DNA of 64,000 nucleotides from Lysinibacillus pakistanensis (GCA_001312325.1 BBDJ01000005.1:1-64000); one strand, 5' to 3'. Shown: positions 20,522-31,271, counted from the first letter of the stretch. Notes: generated by a model not told the origin, from the letters alone. Made by a program: numbers and translations.

Positions 20522-20797
20522 TTACTTAACATGTGAGCTAATAATAATAAGTGTAATTCCCGTAAATAGGCAAATGATTCTCGTTACAGGAATTTTATCA
20601 GCTAGTCCAAATAATGCAATGGCAGTCGTTACGATTAAAACTGTTGGACCAACCAAAGCAAGCATTGTATTAATATAGAATGCTTTTTCTAAACTATTAA
20701 ACTTTAGCATCAACAATCCAGCACTTACTTCAATACTTCCAGACAATACGCGCAAAATAGCCATAGCAAGAAGCGATTTTTCAATAATTGTCATCAT
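20522..20797 (-). CDS. yqhV: YqhV-like DUF2619 membrane protein
   Basis: A 91-residue protein with three hydrophobic helices. ALLAMAILRVLSGSIEVSAG and NTMLALVGPTVLIVTTAIAL match my memory of Bacillus YqhV (DUF2619), whose function is not known. The start may be the second ATG at 20794. The frame is intact and the gene stands alone. Confidence 0.65.
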   Translation of the reverse strand: MMTIIEKSLLAMAILRVLSGSIEVSAGLLMLKFNSLEKAFYINTMLALVGPTVLIVTTAIALFGLADKIPVTRIICLFTGITLIIISSHVK

Positions 20798-20959
20798 CCT
20801 ATCTTTATAGAAAATTTTCGCTTATATTATAATTCCATCATTAGGATAATTATAGACTTCTGTTTTAATGAAATACTTAAATCAATATATGTATGATTCG
20901 TATCAAATATACTTGTTATATTATGCTTTATAGTGTTTAAAAAGTGATTTTGTAGTTAA

Positions 20960-21085
20960 AAGTTCAAAGTATTTATTAATATCATTGAACCGAGAGATGA
21001 TTCAAAAGAATATATCCGTGAATGGGAGCCTAATTATAATTTAGAAAATTATATTGTCTCAGCTATTATTCAAGCCATTAAATGA
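20960..21085 (+). pseudogene. 3' remnant of an unidentified gene
   Basis: An open frame of 41 codons without a start codon, reading NIIEPRDDSKEYIREWEPN and ending IIQAIK. The codon pattern looks like protein, and a terminator follows 28 nt downstream. The 5' part of the gene is missing. Confidence 0.4.
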
Positions 21086-21112
21086 TTTAATTAACTGAAG
21101 TTGAACAAAACT

Positions 21113-21143
21113 ATAACCCCGTTCTAAATTAGAACAGGGTTAT
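21113..21143 (+). terminator. intrinsic terminator
   Basis: A 15-bp stem with one mismatch (ATAACCCCGTTCTAA with TTAGAACAGGGTTAT). A closely similar hairpin recurs at 40831. Confidence 0.7.
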
Positions 21144-21218
21144 TTGAAGAAACATTAGTGCATTGTTGATAAGAAAGTAGATTAATCATAAGCAACATCT
21201 TTTTTTTAATTTATATAT

Positions 21219-21425
21219 GGGGAGTTGACGTATCCAAACCCTCCTTCATGCCAAGCAATTTTAGTTTACATAATATAAATACCTTGGTCACATATTATCA
21301 GAGGCTTCTCATAATTTATCGTTCAAAAGGGGATTATTCGTTTAAATAATGCTAATTATGGTTTAATGCAGATTTGTCCAATATTCATAAAAATTATTCA
21401 TTAGAGAGATGAACTTAGCTGGTTG
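21219..21425. repeat. dispersed intergenic repeat, copy A
   Basis: About 205 bp starting GGAGTTGACGTATCC and containing TTATCGTTCAAAAGGGG and AATGCTAATTATGG. Copy B (27394-27600) matches over nearly the whole length and copy C (36908-36976) over the first 70 bp. No coding frame and no clear terminal inverted repeats are visible. Confidence 0.75.
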
Positions 21426-21551
21426 TTACAGGAACACGATACTTATTCAGATAGCAAAAGCATTCTTAAATCACACTTGAAAAAGGATTTTAGAAAATGC
21501 AAACAAATCAGAGTTAATAGTAGGGATTGTTCGTATTATCAGCTAAACGAC

Positions 21552-23141
21552 TTATACGTTACCATCCATTAAACGTTTTGCAATGGTATATCCAATAAGG
21601 TATGCAGATGCAGACGTGTTACCATCTACTGTAAAAGGAATGATTTGTGCATCAGCAACCATTAAATTATTGACGCCATGTACATTGCCATACCGATCTA
21701 CAACTCCACCTTTATCAATAGGGGCCATACGAAGTGAGCTTTGTTGATGGTGACTATGATCAAAATTTTCTTTAATAAAGTTTTCAAGTTCATCATCATT
21801 ATCAATGGTCTTTAATGTTGGATTTACAAGCTGATAATTCGGGTCAATTTTTGAAAGTTTTTCGGCAATGCCTTTAATATAAACTCTGTAAATAGCCTTT
21901 ATTGCTTCTAGGTCATATTCATTATCTAAGAAACCTTCATCCGCAAGGACAATTTTTAAAGGATCGTTATTTTGTATTTTAATGGATCCTCGACTTTTCG
22001 GTTGTAAAAATAAAATAGCAATATTTAAACTTTCTTCTGCAACAATCCCAATGAGTTGAACTCCTCGGCGGTGATTGTTACTCCTATTTAGTGGATTTGG
22101 TAAGAAGGCACCTCCTGTGTAAAGGGCAAATGGATCGTTTTGAAGCTGAGGAATATCTTTTGGATTCACACTAAATGTAGCAGTGTTTAAGGTATGATTA
22201 GTTAAATGTTTCCCTACATTTGGATTGTTAAAAATAACGGGGATACCGGCCTGATGTAGGTCACTTGAAGGTCCGATTCCAGATAACATTAATAGTTGCG
22301 CACTGTTTATACCTGCTGAAATAATTACTTTTTTTACGGGCAAAAGCTTGGACCTTTTTACCTTCCTGTAGATATTCAATACCTATTGCTGTTTTCTCCC
22401 TAAATAAAATACGAAGTCCGGTTGATTTATAAACAACCCTTAACTTACGTCCATTCACCCCGTATCCACCAGGAGTCATAATGTCTGAAGATAAAAATGC
22501 GGTAGAAGAGCTTTCACCCCCATTAATCTTTTGAAATAGTTGCCATTGAGTAAAAGGACCAATAGGGGTTTTTGGGTTATTATAGTCAAGAATTTGTTTA
22601 AAACCTGTTGCTCGTTCGATCGCTGACACCAATTTTTTTCGTTATCATTGGTGGATTTTTAGGGGCTTGCCTGATATCTATACGTCCATTGAAGCCATGA
22701 AATTCAGGATTACTTGTTTCTCCATGAAAATTTTCTAACTGTTTAAAGCTACGATTTGCTCGTTCGGGGGACCATAAGTTACCTAAAAGACGTTCCCATT
22801 CTTTTAAAACAGGTGGTGTAGGTCTAACATACTGTTCACCATTAATTGAAGACCCGCCCCCAGAAAGACGCCCTGTAGTCCATTCAAATGTTCTGTCATC
22901 TACTTCAGGTTGAGGCACTCCTTCACCTTGCCAAAAATATTCTGCGAAAAATTGCTCTTCTAGTTCAGGAGCGAATCTAGAATCTCGAATTGGTTTATCT
23001 CTATCATTGTTTTCTCCTGCCTCTAGGACTAAGACTGAGGTTTTTTTTATCGTCTGTTAGTGTTTTAGCTATAACTGCTCCAGCTGGTCCCGTCCCGACA
23101 ACAATAAAATCAAATGTATTGTTTGAATGTTTAGAGTCCAC
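21552..23141 (-). CDS. GMC-family FAD oxidoreductase
   Basis: Flavoprotein of the glucose-methanol-choline family, about 529 residues. The FAD motif FIVVGTGPAGAVIA lies near the N-terminus, GRLSGGGSSINGEQYVRP is the GMC signature, and the C-terminus has HQQSSLRMAP and ADAQIIPFTVDGNTSASAYL. GTG 23141 is chosen because AAAGGAGAT lies 6 nt upstream, whereas the longer frame from 23213 has none. Frames change at T runs near 23041, 22633 and 22332. The RMAP position usually holds a His-containing motif, so the alcohol substrate cannot be named. Confidence 0.82.
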
Positions 23142-23318
23142 TTCACTATCTCCTTTTCTATTTTTATTTATTTTATGTAAACTGGAGGGGAAGAAGTAGG
23201 TAAAGTAATTCATACTGTTAAAGTTAAAAAAAGGATTTGGCAGAGGGGTTTAGGCATTAGGAATAGATAGAAAAAAATTCTAAAATAAAGGGCGCTTGAA
23301 AGGAGGTGAATAGGATTG

Positions 23319-23395
23319 GATTGATCATTTAAAACCAAGTTCGATAATTTTAAACATGGATTATTTTAATAAAATTTGATTAAAAATCCTGTTTA
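23319..23395. repeat. short dispersed repeat, copy 1
   Basis: About 75 bp: TTGATCATTTAAAACCAAGT, TCGATAATTTTAAA and a GATTATTTTAATAAA block. Copies 2 and 3 are at 24737 and 35081. Confidence 0.65.
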
Positions 23396-23503
23396 TCCTG
23401 ATTAACATTCATTGAGTAAAAATTGTTGCCAAACACGCTTTAGGAAGGTTATATATACTATAGACTGGAATTCATTAAGTATTTCGAAAGGTGGTGTTGT
23501 TAA

Positions 23504-23767
23504 TTGGAAAACAAAGAAATAATACTTAATATCTTACATGAAATCAAAAATGGAAATATACCTGTTCATACAGATTACAATTTAAACTTAGACATGTGGG
23601 CAGATCTTATTGAGTATATGCATGATAGAACATATATTGCCGATGTTACAATTTATTGGTTTGGTGATGATGATACATATAACGATGAAAGAGTTCACTC
23701 TGTTAATCTAACTAAAGTCAGACTGACAACTTTTGGAGAGAGATTTTTAACTGAAGAAATGAATTAA
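23504..23767 (+). CDS. YjcQ-like small protein
   Basis: An 87-residue protein whose layout (NKEIILNILHEIKNG, a short linker, LDMWADLIEYMHD, then a strand and FGERFLTEEMN) resembles the YjcQ family, a winged-helix-like family common in mobile elements. Start TTG 23504 lies nine bases after AAAGGTGG. The frame is intact and it stands alone between repeats. The family match is by pattern only. Confidence 0.55.
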   Translation: MENKEIILNILHEIKNGNIPVHTDYNLNLDMWADLIEYMHDRTYIADVTIYWFGDDDTYNDERVHSVNLTKVRLTTFGERFLTEEMN

Positions 23768-23979
23768 TTATACAAATAAAATCAAAATAACGTGCCCAAA
23801 TGAAAGTTAGAAAACACACTTAAAAGCCACAAAAAAAAGTTTAGTTATTCCATTAAAGGCAGTTTTTCCGTAATAAGAAAAGTGTCTTTATTCATGAAAA
23901 GGGGCCATATTGTTGAGTAATAAGCGTGAAATTGAACTGTATTGAATACTATAATCACAAACGTATAAAAGAGAAATTA

Positions 23980-24018
23980 AAAGGATTGAGCTCGGTACGA
24001 TACCGAATTCAATCCTTT
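23980..24018. terminator. long hairpin, probable bidirectional terminator
   Basis: AAAGGATTGA (23980-23989) pairs with TCAATCCTTT (24009-24018), with a second helix CGGTA/TACCG inside. It lies between the convergent YjcQ-like and DUF2975 genes. Confidence 0.6.
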
Positions 24019-24093
24019 ATAGCTGCTTCGACCATTTCTCATTTAAGGGTCATAATTCAGTAGGGAAAGTAGTTATACTTGCATAATAAACAC

Positions 24094-24566
24094 CTACATT
24101 TTTTCTAGAATATTTTTTATAGGCTTTTGAAGTACGTCTATAATGGCAGCGATGATAGCTGTTACTAAAATCCCTATTAGACCAAGTGCTATCGGACCCG
24201 CTGCGTCTTCACCCGTGAACATAGCAAAAACCCTTAAGTAAACTATTAAAAACAAAATGAAGAAAATAATTGTAAAAGCACATTTTTTTTATAACCTTCA
24301 AGGATTTAAGGGATAACTCTGAAAAAGCATTGTTTATATTGATATAATTTAATAGTTTATATGCTTGATACAACGCAACAGAAAACGTAATGCATACTCC
24401 ATATGCACATATTAACAATGGGTATATCGAGTAATCTCCTGGACGCACTTTTGCATCTCGTATAGCTGCTTGAGGTAACCAATATATACACACTGCAAGT
24501 ACCGCAATTCCTATAAGAAAAGCAACGATCTTTAAGAAAAAAAGTTGAACTTAGTTTAACATTCAT
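24094..24566 (-). CDS. DUF2975 membrane protein, YoaS-like
   Basis: A four-helix membrane protein of about 157 residues once frames are joined at T runs near 24535-24541 and 24284-24290. Blocks FLIGIAVLAVCIYWLPQ, YSIYPLLICAYGVCITF and GEDAAGPIALGLIGILV fit the DUF2975 family. ATG 24566 follows GTGAGGTG. Such genes are usually followed by a small XRE regulator; none is seen downstream here. Function unknown. Confidence 0.7.
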
Positions 24567-24736
24567 TTGAAGCACCTCACTGATTTAATGAAAATATGAT
24601 TTAATACGATATTAGTCTATTTATTATCGTTTATCAATATATTTATTTCGTTTTTTATTATATTATTATTGTTATTCGATGGAGGCAGCACAGGCAGTAT
24701 TACTTATAGAATGGAATGTTTAGCTAACATTAAAAG

Positions 24737-24828
24737 ATTGATCATTTAAAACAAAGTTCGATAGTTTAAATTAAACAGTGATTATTTTAATAAAGTTTTA
24801 TTAAAAATCCTGTATCAGCAGGATTTTT
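24737..24828 (+). repeat. short dispersed repeat, copy 2, ending in a terminator
   Basis: TTGATCATTTAAAACAAAGT, TCGATAGTTTAAA and GATTATTTTAATAAAG match copy 1. It runs into the hairpin AAAAATCCTG (24803-24812) with CAGGATTTTT (24819-24828), a good intrinsic terminator. Confidence 0.65.
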
Positions 24829-25039
24829 TCTTATTCCACAAACGGTCCAGATTGTGGAATAACACTTTTAAATAAAAAAAGGTTCGCTGACCACTTCGCA
24901 AATTCTTTGAAAACAATTTTTATACCTATTTCAGTCTAATTACCGATAGCATATTAAATGAATATCCTGTATGGTTAATAGGTCGTAAAAGACACTATCA
25001 GGTATATCCTGCAAATATATGAAATGATAGGTGGAAACA

Positions 25040-25981
25040 ATGAATTATCAAGTTTTATTATATTACCATTACACGAAGATTGAAGATCCAGCTGCGTTTT
25101 CGGCAACGCACTTAGCCATGTGTAAAGAAATCGGTTTAAAAGGTCGTATTTTAGTAGCCAATGAGGGCATTAACGGTACTGTTTCAGGTACGATTGAGCA
25201 AACAGAGCAATACATGGCAAACATGCAAGCAGACTCATTATTTGAAGGCATTGTCTTTAAAATTGATGCGGCAGATGGGCATGCATTCAAAAAAATGCAC
25301 GTACGCCCGCGTCCTGAGTTAGTCAACTTAGGCTTAGAAGAAGACGTAAACCCACATGAATTAACAGGTCGCTACCTGTCACCAGAACAATTCCTTGCTG
25401 AAATGCAAGATGAAAATACAGTAGTATTAGATGTGCGTAACACGTATGAATACGATGTCGGCCATTTTCGTGGCGCGATTCGACCAGATGTAAAAAACTT
25501 CCGTGATACACCGGAATGGGTACGTGCAAACCGCGAGCTATTCGAAGGGAAAAATGTTTTAACATATTGCACGGGTGGGATTCGTTGTGAGAAGTTTTCG
25601 GGCTGGATGAAGCGTGAAGGCTTTGGCGATGTCGGTCAATTACATGGCGGTATTGCAACATATGGAAAAGACCCTGTTACGAAAGGCCAATTATGGGACG
25701 GTCAAATGTACGTATTTGATGAGCGTTTAACGGTGCCAATCAATCAAGTAGAGCATGTGATTATCGGTCGAGATCACTATGACGGTGAACCTTGTGAACG
25801 TTATATTAACTGTGCAAACCCTGATTGTAACAAGCAAATCATCGCATCTGAAGAAAATGAAGCAAAGCATTTAGGTGGCTGTACTATCGAATGTACAAAG
25901 CATGCGCGCAACCGCTACATCGTGCGTCACAATTTAACAGAAGAGCAAGTAGCTCAAGCAATTGAGGCGTTACAAGCATAA
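25040..25981 (+). CDS. trhO: tRNA uridine(34) hydroxylase TrhO
   Basis: Rhodanese-family enzyme that makes 5-hydroxyuridine at the wobble base of tRNAs. Blocks [12 protein letters not shown] and [15 protein letters not shown] belong to the N-terminal domain. The rhodanese domain holds [16 protein letters not shown] and the active-site Cys in [14 protein letters not shown]-terminal Cys cluster (CANPDCN, GGCTIEC) follows. About 313 residues. ATG 25040 is chosen because AGGTGG is five bases upstream. It is one of the few large genes here with no frameshift; it keeps an in-frame A7 run at 25289 and an A6 run at 25492. Confidence 0.93.
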   Translation: MNYQVLLYYHYTKIEDPAAFSATHLAMCKEIGLKGRILVANEGINGTVSGTIEQTEQYMANMQADSLFEGIVFKIDAADGHAFKKMHVRPRPELVNLGLEEDVNPHELTGRYLSPEQFLAEMQDENTVVLDVRNTYEYDVGHFRGAIRPDVKNFRDTPEWVRANRELFEGKNVLTYCTGGIRCEKFSGWMKREGFGDVGQLHGGIATYGKDPVTKGQLWDGQMYVFDERLTVPINQVEHVIIGRDHYDGEPCERYINCANPDCNKQIIASEENEAKHLGGCTIECTKHARNRYIVRHNLTEEQVAQAIEALQA

Positions 25982-26521
25982 GCATGAAAAGCTGTCTAAA
26001 CAAAAAAAACGTCATTAATTATCTATCATAACCTCAACCATCTATATAGAGGTACTTAATACACTCTATGTAAGTGTTCAAACTATCCATTTTCCAAATT
26101 GGACTAGTCTGCTCGCTTACTCTGGGTGTTTTTTTCTTTTGTAAGGGAAAAGTAAATGACTAAATGCATGCGTTGGAACGCAGGATGTAAAAAAATATAC
26201 AAGTGAAGTGATTTCTAAAGAGGATGTAGCCACAAATTTTGAAAAATTATAACTACACGAGACAGTGTATATAAAGGTAGAATAGGTGTTTTTTTACTAG
26301 GATTAGTGAAGTGAGAACACTTATAAATTATTGAGGAGCATGGTTAAAATCATGCACCTTTTTTTTACGATAAGAGGAAATGAGATCAAGTACCTCATTA
26401 ATATCTGTGTAGTGTTTTTAATTTGTTGTTCTAAATTATTTGAACTTAAATATTTATCAAGTTTATAGCCCTTCTCACTTACGTTCTTCCACATATTTTA
26501 GCGATAAAAGGAGGGAAATTT
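25982..26521. other. non-coding with a short gene remnant
   Basis: Mostly AT-rich. Near 26180-26251 one frame reads QDVKKYTSEVISKEDVATNF before a stop, which may be the end of a lost gene. A weak GC-poor hairpin with a T8 tail lies near 26335-26366. CATATTTTA at 26492 resembles a SigK/SigE -10 element ahead of the exosporium gene, without a convincing -35. Confidence 0.4.
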
Positions 26522-27139
26522 GTGTGCAAAAATAATTGTAATAGTTCATCAGCAAGAAATGACTGTAATAACTTAGGACCATTTATGGCCACAGATATCA
26601 ATTGTATAAATTCAGAAATTGGGAATGGCGGTGAAAATCAAGGTGGTTCAATAATTCCCTTCTCCTCTGGAACACAAACAGTCGTTGAAAATATACTTGG
26701 CAATAGACTTGCTAGTCTCATAGGGTTTGGTTCTACTGTAGACCTTGTACCTCTTGTAAATAATACGATTAATTTAACCGGTCTTTTAAGTGAAGCCTTC
26801 ACCGTCCCACGTGACGGGAAGATAACTGCTATTTCAGCCTCATATAATGCACTCGAGGGGCAAGTAGAATCAGGATCTGTGACAATCCATGCTCAAATTT
26901 TTCATGCACCTGTAGGTAGTAATACTTTTACTGGTACAAGTGCTAGCGTTGTTTTAGTTCCATCTATTACAGAACCTATACCCGTAGGCCTTTTAGTATT
27001 TGCATCGGCTACTATTCCACCAGTACCAGTAACTGCAGGTGATCGTTTATTAATGGTATTTTATATTTCATCAGTACCAGGGGAAACTGCAGTTGATATT
27101 ATTATTGGTAATGCGAGTGCAGGAATTAATATTGTTTAA
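26522..27139 (+). CDS. BclB-type exosporium glycoprotein C-terminal-domain protein
   Basis: A 205-residue protein. A short Cys/Asn-rich start (MCKNNCNSSSARNDCNN) is followed directly by the beta-rich BclB C-terminal domain: GGSIIPFSSGTQTVV, GFGSTV, FTVPRDGKITAISA, VTAGDRLLMVFY and GNASAGINIV. In BclB itself a collagen-like Gly-x-y region precedes this domain; here it is absent, so this is a collagen-less version. The start is GTG 26522 behind AAAGGAGGG. It probably sits on the spore surface. The frame is intact. Confidence 0.8.
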   Translation: MCKNNCNSSSARNDCNNLGPFMATDINCINSEIGNGGENQGGSIIPFSSGTQTVVENILGNRLASLIGFGSTVDLVPLVNNTINLTGLLSEAFTVPRDGKITAISASYNALEGQVESGSVTIHAQIFHAPVGSNTFTGTSASVVLVPSITEPIPVGLLVFASATIPPVPVTAGDRLLMVFYISSVPGETAVDIIIGNASAGINIV

Positions 27140-27393
27140 AACACAATGCCGTTCTCATCCATTCTTGTAGAATTGCTTTCTTCAGTTCAATATATATTTT
27201 TATGTAGCCGGTGAATCTTTATATAAGGGTTTATCGGTTGTTTTTTTACTTAATTTTATTTAGGGATACAAGACCTATTTTAAGCGGGTAGGTGGGAGCC
27301 TCCACACATCTTTAAAGATGACATGTAAAACCCCGCGAATCTAATGTTTTACGATTTTTGATCTGTTGGATAAATTTGATTGATCTTAAAGAA

Positions 27394-27600
27394 GCATCCA
27401 AGCCCCTCCTCCACGCCAAAATAATTTTAGTTTACATAAAATAAATAACGTGGTCACAACTTTCTAATTATAGGATGGTTCCTATAATTTATCGTTCAAA
27501 AGGGGATTATTCGTTTAAATAATGCTAATTATCGTTTAATGTAGATTTGTCCAATATTCATAAAAAATTCATAAGAGTGAACAAACTAAGCTAGTTGATA
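27394..27600. repeat. dispersed intergenic repeat, copy B
   Basis: Copy of the 21219 repeat with matching blocks TCGTTCAAAAGGGGATTATT, AATGCTAATTATCG and AGATTTGTCCAATATTCAT. It lies directly before a decayed XRE gene. Confidence 0.75.
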
Positions 27601-27678
27601 CTATATCTTAACAAAGGATAAAAAGTTGATATGGTGTATTTCTCCTTATCAACTTTTTTATTATCATGAAATGATTTT

Positions 27679-27904
27679 GTGGATAGTTTAGCCAAATTAG
27701 TTGGTAGCAACATCAAAGAAATACGGAAATTGAAATACTCACTCAGGAAGAATAAGCTGAAAGATTCTGACTGCAAACCTCATATTTGATTGGGGTTGAA
27801 AGAGGGAATAGGAAGATTACCATACAGACCTTTACAAGAAATATATCCTAACATTTGAAAATACAAAAATAATAATCGAGAAACTAACAGACATAAAAGC
27901 ATAG
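27679..27904 (+). pseudogene. XRE-family HTH regulator, decayed
   Basis: Frame pieces LAKLVGSNIKEIRKLKYS, LQTSYLIGVERGNRKITIQ and TFENTKIIIEKLTDIKA give the order of a small SinR-like XRE protein (helix 1, recognition helix, end). The middle helices are corrupted and at least two frame changes occur. An upstream in-frame GTG lies at 27679; no ribosome binding site is clear. Confidence 0.6.
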
Positions 27905-28084
27905 TCGCTATATGGGATTAATGAGGTGGTAAAGAGGAAAAAAACTGCTGAACACATTGCTGGATCGATGATGGTATCTTCTGTGTTGGCTTCATTAATG
28001 CGACCATCATATTAATGATGTGACGTGGCGTACTGAACCAAACCCACCAACACCAATGTGTTGCTCACTGTTGGTAAGGAAAGA

Positions 28085-28616
28085 CTACATGCCATTATTA
28101 CATATTAGGCAACCATGACAAGATAGAAGAACTTTATGGTTCGAACATTTTGGGAAACCAATAGGTATTGTAGGTTCCTCATCTGACTCGTCTGTAACCC
28201 AGTAAGTGTAATAACGCTCATCTACAAATTCTTCATGAAAATTAGTTATTAATAAGCATAAATGATTTAAATTCCTTACTACCATGTACTCATTTGGGGT
28301 GTAATTTAAATCTTCCCATCTGCATTTATTAATTGCACCATCAATAACAGACAACAAAAATATCTTTAGCTCGATAAAATCCCTTTTCGTCCAAGGCATC
28401 TCACTAATGCTAAAACCCACAGTTCCAATACCTACAACTGATTGATCTCTTTGATTCAACCAAACGATAAACTCTTTCTCTCTAGTTGTTACTGCTAAGT
28501 CTGACCCACTTAATGCTAGTGCATCGAGAAGCACATTAGTGGCGCCATTGGACATAGAGAGTGACTCAACAATTTTTTTCATCGCAATTGTCACATAAAG
28601 TTATTGTGTTTCCCAT
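28085..28616 (-). CDS. hypothetical protein with terminal Cys pairs
   Basis: About 176 residues, not recognised. ATG 28616 follows GAGGTG and reads MGNTITLCDNCDEK; the frame then changes at the T7 run 28573-28579 and continues with IVESLSMSNG. The N-terminal CxxC and the C-terminal CSNHK...CHGCLICN could bind zinc at both ends. The centre is Trp-rich (VWLNQRD, MPWTKRD, CRWEDLN). A small gene lies 112 nt upstream on the same strand, so a two-gene unit is possible. Function unknown. Confidence 0.6.
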
Positions 28617-28728
28617 ATAAACGGTCACCTCGTCACTATTACGTACAAATTATTCCACGTTAAACTGCCCATTAGAGTAATATGAATCATATTCCTAATT
28701 TGGGTCACGGATACTGTCATAAGCGTAA

Positions 28729-28854
28729 TTACTCTAATATTTCTCGCCGAGAGGAGGAAAAAACCCGAATGTTTAAACGTCCTTTTACTTTTTCTTGGAT
28801 TACCAAAAGCGTAATACCACCTTCTTTATAGTCATTTTCGCAAAACAGTTGCAT
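28729..28854 (-). CDS. small protein of about 41 residues
   Basis: MQLFCENDYKEGGITLLVIQ and then EKVKGRLNIRVFSSSRREI, with AAAGAGGTAATACTT before ATG 28854. The strong ribosome binding site and two-strand pattern favour a real gene. Not recognised. It contains an A6 run that may hide a frame error. Confidence 0.45.
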   Translation of the reverse strand: MQLFCENDYKEGGITLLVIQEKVKGRLNIRVFSSSRREILE

Positions 28855-28994
28855 AAGTATTACCTCTTTTCTTAATTAACTGTTAACTCTCATAGCAAAG
28901 AAATTATAACATGGTAAAATATAGATTGGTATATATATGGTGAATGACGTGATGAACTATATTCAAAAATCTAATGTAAGGAGCAAAAATACAT

Positions 28995-30050
28995 ATGGCG
29001 AGGAAGAGAAAAACGTTACCGAAAAATTTTAATGAACTAATTGAAGCAGGTGATATTGCGGCATTACAAGAGGTATTTACAAAGTGCGAGCTAGATGCAT
29101 ATGGTGGTTATAGTAAAACAACAGCCTTAAGCTTTTTCAATGTACCGGATGAATTGGTTCGCTGGCTCGTGGAACAGGGGGCAAATATAAATGCGAGAGA
29201 CAAATACAAAAGATCGGCTTTACATAATCAGGCAATAAGTGGGCGAGGGAATATTGAATTACTTCTTGAGTTAGATGCAGATATAGAAGCCTTGGATTAT
29301 CAAAACGAAACACCTTTATTTGCTGCGGCCGCTTTTTTTTAAACCAAATGCAGTGCGCACATTGGTTTCTAAAGGCGCAAATATTAGCGCAGTAAATATG
29401 ATGAATGAGACGCCTTTAGACAAAGCTTTAGCAGTATGTAGAAATATAAATATTGTTGATCTAGTGGAAGTTTCTGAGATTTTTCTGAGCGCAAGTATAG
29501 CTGTAACGCCTGAAATGAAAAATTCTATTAAGCGAATTGGAAAAGACTTTGAATTTCACAGAGAAGGTTTTAATAAAGAATATTTGATCGAAACGGATGA
29601 GGCACTTTCCCGTCTTTATGAGCTATTTGATGTTCCACCAGTAGAGAAGCGAAAAACGCATGATGGTACGTCTCCAATAACAGTAAGTACAAAGGGCTGG
29701 CAGGCTCAACATAATGAACTTTGGAATTTGCTAATTCCTTCGCAAGGACATGCGCAAACTGTACAAGGAGAGGTTATTCGTATTACTGGTAAAGTCTCAT
29801 ACGAAATTTTAGATAATGGCGGAATCAACTGGGATAATGATTTTCGTAAAATGCTCAAAAGTTTGAACCATTACATTAGCTTAGGGACACCATTACATCA
29901 CGCTGCACTTCAGGAGTCTATCACTTTAGCGAAAGAACTTCACAAAGGCGATGGAGATGAGCAACCTGCGAGACTATGCGAGTTAGCAGTGCAATGGTAC
30001 TTAGCAATCCGAATCCGATTATTTTAGAACAGCCCGAATATAAGCGCTAA
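28995..30050 (+). CDS. ankyrin-repeat protein
   Basis: About 350 residues. The N-terminal half has three to four ankyrin repeats (LVRWLVEQGANINARDKYKR, SALHNQAISGRGNIELLLEL, DYQNETPLFAAA, RTLVSKGANISAVNMMNETP). The C-terminal half (GWQAQHNELWNLLIPSQG and onward) is a mixed region I do not recognise. ATG 28995 follows AAGGAGC. Breaks are the T8 run near 29333-29340 and a change near 30005 after which the frame ends EQPEYKR. Ankyrin proteins bind other proteins; a partner cannot be named. Confidence 0.75.
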
Positions 30051-30086
30051 CATATTTAACGAATCCAATAAGCATTTTTATAAACA

Positions 30087-30136
30087 ATACTATCCTCTTT
30101 TCTAAGCACTTAACGGCTAAGAAAAGGGAATAGTAT
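30087..30136. terminator. intrinsic terminator
   Basis: A 17-bp stem with one mismatch pairs 30087-30103 with 30120-30136, just after the ankyrin gene. Confidence 0.65.
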
Positions 30137-30313
30137 GCCGTAAGCGATGCATTGATGAACCAGATAAGTAATTTAAACACTGAAGGAGCTATACTTGAAG
30201 ATCATTGATCTGTTTTAGACAGCTCTTTTTTTCTTATTGAACTAACGGCGCAGTATTGTTCAATAAAATAATGGATTAATTTGGTATGATAAATCTAGAG
30301 GGGAGGATTTGTA

Positions 30314-31271
30314 ATGAGAAAGTTTGTTCCTGTTTTAGTAATAGTTTTTGTAGTCGTCTTAGTAACTAATATATATGCCAACAATTATGATAGTTTTTCT
30401 AATGAAAATAATAATGATGAGAAGCGATGGAACCGTATTGTATCTGTCCTTGATAATGCGATGAATGAATTTGGTTTATTTAGTTTTCAAAAGACCCCAG
30501 ATTCAACAATTTTTATTGTAATGGATGAAACTAAAAGTGAATTACAACTGAAAAAGCATTTGGAGAAAAATGTAAACAAAACAGATTTGAGCCAATTCAA
30601 CATCGATATTACTAAAATAAGTTTACAAGAAGTTGAGAAGGAGGAATTTATGTCGATAGTTTCAGGTATTGTATATGATTATATACAAGAAAAAAATTAT
30701 AACGACATGCAAGTGTATCTTCCTTTAATTGAACCTGAACCGATACTAAAAATATCGATACCTAAGTCCAGTGAACGATCTAGCGAAAACATGAAAAAAA
30801 GAGCTAGAAGATGTATTAGCTTCCAAGAGCGCTGAACTACCCAAAAAAGATATTTCCTATGAAATCCAGATGATAGAGCATGTTGATGAAAGTACTATTG
30901 AATCAGATGCCTTAATCAGTGATGTTGTTGAAGATTTTCAAGGAACAGAAAACCATTTAAATATTTCTGATACAGATATTTTTAAAGGAAATGGTATCTA
31001 TAAAATGTCTTGGGCGCAACCATCAGATTCGAAGGCCTATAAATTTCATGTTACAAACAATACAGGGACAAATGTAACCGTGCAAATTCAACAGAGTAGT
31101 CACACACAAACTTATAATTTAGTGGCTAATGGTTCTACTACATGGGTCCAATCAGCTGCTTCTTCTGGTGACCATACAATAGTGGTCACAACATATGATG
31201 GAAGGATTTTTAAAGGGGATGTTTTTGTTAGTGTATGTGATGCTCCATTGAACCAATTAGAAAAACTTTAA
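30314..31271 (+). CDS. secreted or membrane-anchored protein, unknown
   Basis: About 318 residues. A signal peptide or anchor (KFVPVLVIVFVVVLVTNIYA) starts the protein. The middle is alpha/beta and acidic, and the last ~90 residues form a beta domain (YKFHVTNNTGTNVTVQIQ, STTWVQSAASSGDHTIVV). The start is ATG 30314 behind GGGGAGG. The frame changes at the A7 run near 30793-30799. It is followed by a terminator. No family recognised; an extracellular location is likely. Confidence 0.6.

Noticed and set aside
23504..24566. Prophage remnant suggested by the YjcQ-like protein
   Set aside because: No integrase, structural gene or attachment site was found nearby.
25069..25661. Long antisense ORFs over trhO
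   Set aside because: They are shadows of a well-conserved intact gene.
27925..28017. Short frame starting VKRKKTAEHIAG
   Set aside because: About 30 codons, no family and no conserved context; too weak to call.
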